A stretch of 64,000 nt of DNA from Hydra vulgaris (lineage: Eukaryota > Cnidaria > Hydrozoa > Anthoathecata > Hydridae), in NCBI RefSeq assembly GCF_038396675.1, contig NC_088921.1, forward strand, positions 20,717,001-20,781,000. The letters run 5' to 3'. Shown here in pieces: positions 59,203 to 64,000 of the stretch. The position numbers and the translations under genes were made by a program. The notes below the pieces were generated by a model that did not search any database, was not told where the DNA came from, and saw nothing but the letters and a program-made list of their open reading frames with translations. How positions within the stretch are numbered: the first letter of the stretch is position 1; each line of letters starts with the position of its first letter.

Positions 59203-59368
59203 AACTGAACACTGCAGACATAGTCGGACTAACGCCGTCTTCAACAATGTACTTGTGGTTTGAATTAGTACGTCTAATCATTTTCGTCGTCGTCATCATC
59301 AGCAGCAGCTGAGACCAATGCCGATGTTGGACATTGTAGAAGTCAAGAATTTTTATTATTTTTACTCT
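59203..59368 (-). promoter_or_regulatory. U2 spacer with candidate promoter
   Basis: Minus strand, 166 bp: TTCTTGACTTC, GTCCAACATCGG, GGTCTCAGCTGCTGCTG, a GAT/GAC run, GATTAGACGTACTAATTC, CACAAGTACATTG and CTGCAGTGTTCAGTT. It matches the other spacers. Confidence 0.62.
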
Positions 59369-59511
59369 AAGCTGCGCTCAGCAGTAGTGCAAAGCCGAGG
59401 CAACCCGTGGTGAGGGCAAGGTAAACCTATGATTTCATGACCTAATGCCAAAAATCAGAATAATATATGAGCCGGACTGTTCCGGCCTACCAGATATTAA
59501 ACTGAAAAGAA
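59369..59511 (-). ncRNA. U2 snRNA gene, 3' portion (interrupted by LINE N)
   Basis: Minus strand: AGTTCTTTTCAGTTTAATAT, the middle region, Sm site GATTTTTGG and stem-loop to CTGAGCGCAGC. The target copy is shortened (the ATCTG portion is lost) at the LINE N tail. Confidence 0.9.
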
Positions 59512-59571
59512 CTTTTTTACTTATCGTATATAATCTGGGTAATCAAGTCGTATTACAGTTAAATAAACCCG

Positions 59572-59603
<32 letters not shown>

Positions 59604-60360
59604 CAAAAAAGCCTCCCGTAAATATAATTTTATTTAAACAAAATTTCTGTGGTTTTTAAAAGAAAACGGAAAACGAAAACGAAAATTTACGGTACTTTAA
59701 AACCACATAAAAAACATATAAAAAGCTTTTTCATTCTTTATTCATTTGAATAAAATATTTTTTAATTTAATATAAGCAAAAAGAATATTTATAAAACAAA
59801 GGAGATGTTTACAAAAAATCCCGCAAAACATGAAATATCACCCAAATAAATATTAATTTTAATTAAATGGTAATGAATATATATGAAAATAAGTTACCGT
59901 AAGAAAAATAGTAAAAAATAAATGTTTTCTCTTTAAAAAATCAAAATGCAAAGCGGATTTGTGAAAATCCCCATACCTAATAAATTTTTCTTTCAAAAGT
60001 TGATTTTGAAAACCAAATAAATTTTTTCTTATGTAGTTTTTCACGAAGAATTGAAAAATCTAACTTTTAATTCAAGAAAACCACTGAACCAGTGTTAAAA
60101 CAACAAACAAAGTAAAAAAGCAAAGTAGATATTTGCAACACAAAATTTTTGTAATAAATTCAATAAATGTATAAATTTTATTTTCCTTATAAAAAATATA
60201 ATGTAAAATTCATTTTTTGTTCACAACCAAAGCAAATAGGATATTTATATTATCTTCTTTGCTTTTGGTCATGTTCAAATTTGAGGGTTAAAATAAATGT
60301 TTCTTATTCAGTTTTTTATGCTGGTCTCAAAAAACTAAACATTAAATTATTAAAACCACC

Positions 60361-60500
60361 GCATCAACGGTTGCTGGGGACATGCTATCGTTGATCGGAC
60401 ATGCTAACTCAAAATTTATAAATTATAGGGCTAGCCATTAAGCCAGCCGTTTAAAAATATTTACATGACCGTCGCGCCAATAGACTGCTAGAGTCGTGCT
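60361..60500 (-). repeat. Paired hairpin repeats in the 3' UTR of LINE N
   Basis: Two units (about 60473-60499 and 60361-60404) with GCACGAC/CATGACC and GCATGTCC-type stems. GGCTTAATGGCTAGCCC (complement of 60428-60444) lies between them, matching the GGCTTAATGGCC element of C and E. Confidence 0.65.
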
Positions 60501-60561
60501 TTTTCGTGTTAAAAAGAAATAAATGGATAAAGTAAAAAGTAATTTTAATATGGTTGTTCCA

Positions 60562-63500
60562 TTAAATATTGAACACGAGCTCTAGCTTGTGTTGTATAGA
60601 GCTTGCATCATTCATGGAAAACAAAGTATGGAATTTTCCAATATTATTTTCGCTATTATATTTATTATACTTAATATTCCATATATACTTTATTTCTTTT
60701 ATAATGTTTTTTATTATTTTAATGGGACAGAGGATTTTGTTTTCCATCACCCTCATATTCCATGCTCACCATATTTCTGTTGTTGTTATATTAGTTATAG
60801 TGGTTACTAGTTTTGCCTTTAGGTCTGATTTTGATAAATTTTATATATTTATGTAGAAAATAATGTGAATTGTAATAAAGTTTGTCTAAGGGAAAATTCT
60901 CTCGTAAACAAACTTCAATTTATTCCAAATAATTTTCGCAACACTGCAATATATAAAAGGGTGCAAAGTATTCGCTTTTATGATGGAGACGAGGCAGTTT
61001 GTTTTTACTCGTCCGCGGTTTATATTCCACTTTTTACATTTTTCACGGGTGGGCATAATGTTTTGGAGAATTTTCCACTGGGTGTTTTGGGAAGGACCTT
61101 GGGCGTAAGATCTGAAGCAGCGCCACTAGATTTTCTCCCAAAACATGCCAGTTTAAAAAGTTGTTTCCTAAAACTTTTTTGTTTTGATTAGGTTTTTGAA
61201 ATCATCTTGGTCTCCCAAGATCAAGTAAACATTTAAGTTGTTATAATTTTTTCATTTAATAACTTATTTTTACTTTTTAATAGTTCTATTACATCTGAGT
61301 AATAGTACGGTGGTTGTTAATGGGTTTTTGTATAGTTTACTTCGGTTATAAAGTTCCAATTGGCTTAACCTTGTCGGGCGTGTCGTTATAAAGAATACGC
61401 TAGAAGACGTTTTTTCAAAGTGTTGACAAACATTCCCTTGCATTTAAGCGAAACATTTCTATATTCAAAGGTTTTTAAATTTTTTTATAAATTTGGCAGC
61501 AGCTTTATCAAAATTAAAAATAGCCGCTTTTTGCAGATTGTTAAAGAAAATTATCCTAAGTATTTTAATACCATCTTGGTTAGACCAGTTAATAGTAAAG
61601 TCCTTTAAATTTTCTACATTTTAAATTTTCTACATTTTTTTGGAGGCCCCCTAGCGCAAGCGCTTTTGTTTTTTGCCTTGTTTATATTTGAGCCTGTAGC
61701 TTTTTTAAATACGTTTAAGACAGATAAAATTTCGCCAACGCAATTGGAATTTTTGCACGCAATTGTTGTATCATCAGCGAACTCCAGTATTTTAAGGGGG
61801 ATGGTTCCAGGTAGTTGTATCCCCTCGATGCTCTGAATGTATTTAAACTCGAGGGCAAGCGTTTCAACTGCCACACAGTAGAGCATCTAGGAGATCGGAT
61901 CTCCCTGTCTAACTCTCCGTATTATTTTTATGTGTTTGCTCAGGTACCCGTTATTTGTTATAATGGATTAAGTGTTTTTTAAGGTCTGCTTAATAGCGTT
62001 AACAAAATTTTTTTCAAAGTTAAATTATTCTAAAACTTTAAAAATAAATTTTCTGTCCGTCTTATTGAACGCTTTCTCTTGGTCCAAAATCATCAAGAAA
62101 GCACCGATTTTCTTTTCATCGGTGTAGTGAATGAGGTCCCGTACCAAGATTAAGTTAGAAAAGCTGTTTCGGCCTAGTACCGAACAAGTTTGGGACGGGT
62201 CTAGGATTTTATTCAGAACCTTGGTTATTCCTCAAAGCCAGCGCTTTTGTGATTATTTTGTAATCAGCGCATAGCAGTGAGTTTGGCCTCCAGTTCAGCA
62301 GCAGCAACAAGTCCCCCTCTGTTGGAAAAAGACTAATCACTGCTTCTTCCCCGTAATTGCCCCAGGTACTTTGCCAGAATTCAACAGGATTTCCGTCAGT
62401 TCCTGGCGATTTACTTTTTTCAAGGAACAAAGCAGATTGATAGAGTTCGGACGATGTAAACTTTTGATTTAAAAAATTATTTTCATCATCCTTAAGTATA
62501 TTTTTTATTTTGTCTATAAAGAGGAACTGCCTAATTTCATCACAATTTTCTTTTTTTTTTTAAAGTTTTTATAATATTTTCTTAAGACGTTTTGAATTCC
62601 ATTGGTGTCCTCAAACGTCTTTTTTTTATAAGAAAGATATTTAATAGTGTTTTTGTTTTGGTTGCTTTTTTCCAAAAGAAACAAGGATCTAGAGGGTATT
62701 TCTCCCTTTTCGATTATTACTTGTTTAGTTTGGATAAAAACACCGTTTTTGTTATTAAGTTCAAGTAGTTCTTTTTTATTAATTTTAATTTTCGTCTCGT
62801 CCTTACTGTTTTTTTCATTTTCCGCTGTTAAGATTTGTTCTAATAATATAATTTTATCCCTTTTTTCTTTTCGAATTTCCCGCCCCCTATCCTCTGCAAT
62901 AACTCTAACCATAAATTTGGTGTATTCCCATCTGCTGGTTAGCGTTTTCAAAAGTGTTTATTTTTTGTATTTTTAAAAATTTAGATTTTAATATTTCAAT
63001 AAATTCGGCAGTATTTATTATTTCAATAAATTCGGCAATAGAGTCGGCAATTAAAGATGAGGTTAAATGCCAGTTCCCAGGCCCCCGCGGGTTCTTCCCC
63101 TTAAAAAGGATTTCGCAGGAGACTGAGCTGTGGTCACTCAAACCCATATTTTTAAATTTGCATTTTGGTTTTCAATTTAACGAATTATTAGAGACATAAA
63201 CCCTATCATTTCTGCTTTTATAATTTTGGTGTTCAAAAGTAAAAACTTTTTTAGTGGGGTTTTGTATCCGAAAGATATCAGTTAACAGATATTTTTCAGT
63301 AAATATTTTCAAACTTTTTTTACCTATTGTATTGTTAGAAATAAATTGGTCCCGCCTTCTCTATCGAAAAACGGGTCCTCAACCATATTAAAATCACCTA
63401 GTAGTATATAGTGATCACACAATAGAGTATTTTTATTTAAAGATTTTAAAAAGTTTTCTTTTTTTTGCGGATTATTTGGTCCGTAGATATTTATTATTCG

Positions 63501-63812
63501 AAAAGTTTTATTATTTAAAATAATATTGGCAGCAATAATTCTACCGTTTTTGTCGTTATTAATTTTAGAGAATATAATTTTTTTTTAGCTAAGAATCGCT
63601 ACACCTCTTTTTTTATTATTTTTGTTATTCCATAATGAATGGCCATTAGGTTATTTTAACCATTCTTTTTCCCATGTGACTTGCTTAGAAGTACAACAAT
63701 GGGTTTCTTGTAAGCAAATTATATCATAGTTTAAGAAGTGCGTCATTAGCGAATTTCTTTAAGGATTATAATTTAAACCATTCACGTTTAACAACAAAAA
63801 TTTTACTGCCAT
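60562..63812 (-). pseudogene. ORF2 of LINE N
   Basis: ATG at 63812: MAVKFLLLNVNGLN; then IICLQETHCC, GRIIAANIILN, IINIYGPNNPQKKENF, LLGDFNMVEDPFFDREGG and GLSDHSSVSCEI: all endonuclease motifs are visible across a few stops. GPGNWHLTSSLI and a Lys-rich linker (62514-62951) follow. The reverse transcriptase has ISLFPTEGDL, WRPNSLLCADYKIITKALAL, MLYCVAVETLALEF and active site FADDTTIACKN (Phe for Tyr) in 61614-61886. The conserved WDKIW...SYAQGPSQ-like block and zinc knuckle lie near 61150-60950 in damaged form, and the tail is EIKYIWNIKYNKYNSENN (60562-60756). More than six breaks. Confidence 0.87.
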
Positions 63813-64000
63813 TTTTTACTGAGAGAATTAAATTTTTTACAAAAATAAGATTTTACATCAAGTTTAAAGTTTCTTTAAAATTCAAAGTGTTTTAATATTT
63901 TGCTTAGTTCTCTCCGTGAAAAATTATTTCTCAATTAATAAAAGTAAATTTGTGATTTATAAAAACTAAGAACTTTTATTAAAAAAAGTAATAAAAAATT

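Larger units (their letters stand above)
59512..64000 (-). mobile_element. LINE copy N, continues beyond the right edge
   Basis: Minus strand: the ORF1-ORF2 intergenic stretch (63813-64000, AT-rich), ORF2, and a ~1.05-kb 3' UTR with paired hairpins and a short TA repeat (59573-59602). ORF1 lies outside the window. It is close to copy E in both coding blocks and 3' UTR. The tail joins U2 at 59511. Confidence 0.85.

Overview
This is an AT-rich animal genome window (inferred cnidarian, most like Hydra, from base composition and repeat types) that holds no intact host protein gene. Its core is a tandem array of U2 spliceosomal RNA genes that has been overrun by non-LTR retrotransposons (LINEs) inserting at one fixed point in U2. 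The U2 identity is secure: the copies start ATCGCTTCTCGGCC, carry the branch-site recognition motif GTAGTA, the Sm site GATTTTTGG and a conserved 3' stem-loop. The array unit is about 350-365 bp (about 185 bp of gene, about 165-180 bp of spacer). Every U2 copy in the window is split or truncated.

The LINEs carry ORF1 (an RNA-binding, gag-like protein) and ORF2 (an N-terminal APE-type endonuclease, a reverse transcriptase with a YADD-type active site, and a C-terminal zinc knuckle C-x2-C-x7-H-x4-C). An APE endonuclease plus strict U2 targeting points to the Tx1 clade, the group that includes the U2-specific Keno elements. It argues against Utopia, which also targets U2 but uses a restriction-like endonuclease. 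All complete insertions are in the U2 sense orientation: after U2 nt 50 at their 5' end, with an A-rich tail joined to U2 nt 35 at their 3' end. This gives a 16-bp target duplication, AGTATCTGTTCTTATC.

Layout. 1-7934, minus strand: LINE copies A, B (full length) and C with U2 fragments. 7935-18763, plus strand: U2 fragment, LINE D, chimeric U2, LINE E, and a complete U2 spacer with the short copy F. 18764-27316: flanking DNA with a nearly intact PIF/Harbinger transposon and a hAT remnant. 27317-31586, plus: LINE copies G, H and the first part of I. 31587-44752: a 13-kb segment that appears to split LINE I, bounded by imperfect inverted repeats and filled with TA microsatellites, foldback elements and hAT, MULE/SWIM and Tc1/mariner remnants. 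44753-51831, plus: the rest of LINE I, a U2 spacer, and two ORF1-only elements J and K inserted head-to-tail in one U2 copy. 51832-64000, minus: LINE copies L, M and N with the last U2 unit.

The most interesting signals are the complete occupation of the U2 array; the ORF1-only U2-targeted elements J and K, which share a palindrome just before their ATG; the paired hairpin repeats in the LINE 3' UTRs; the snap-back palindromes of U2 sequence at two LINE 5' junctions; and the 13-kb insert. Long TA-repeat reading frames and most other short frames are not genes.
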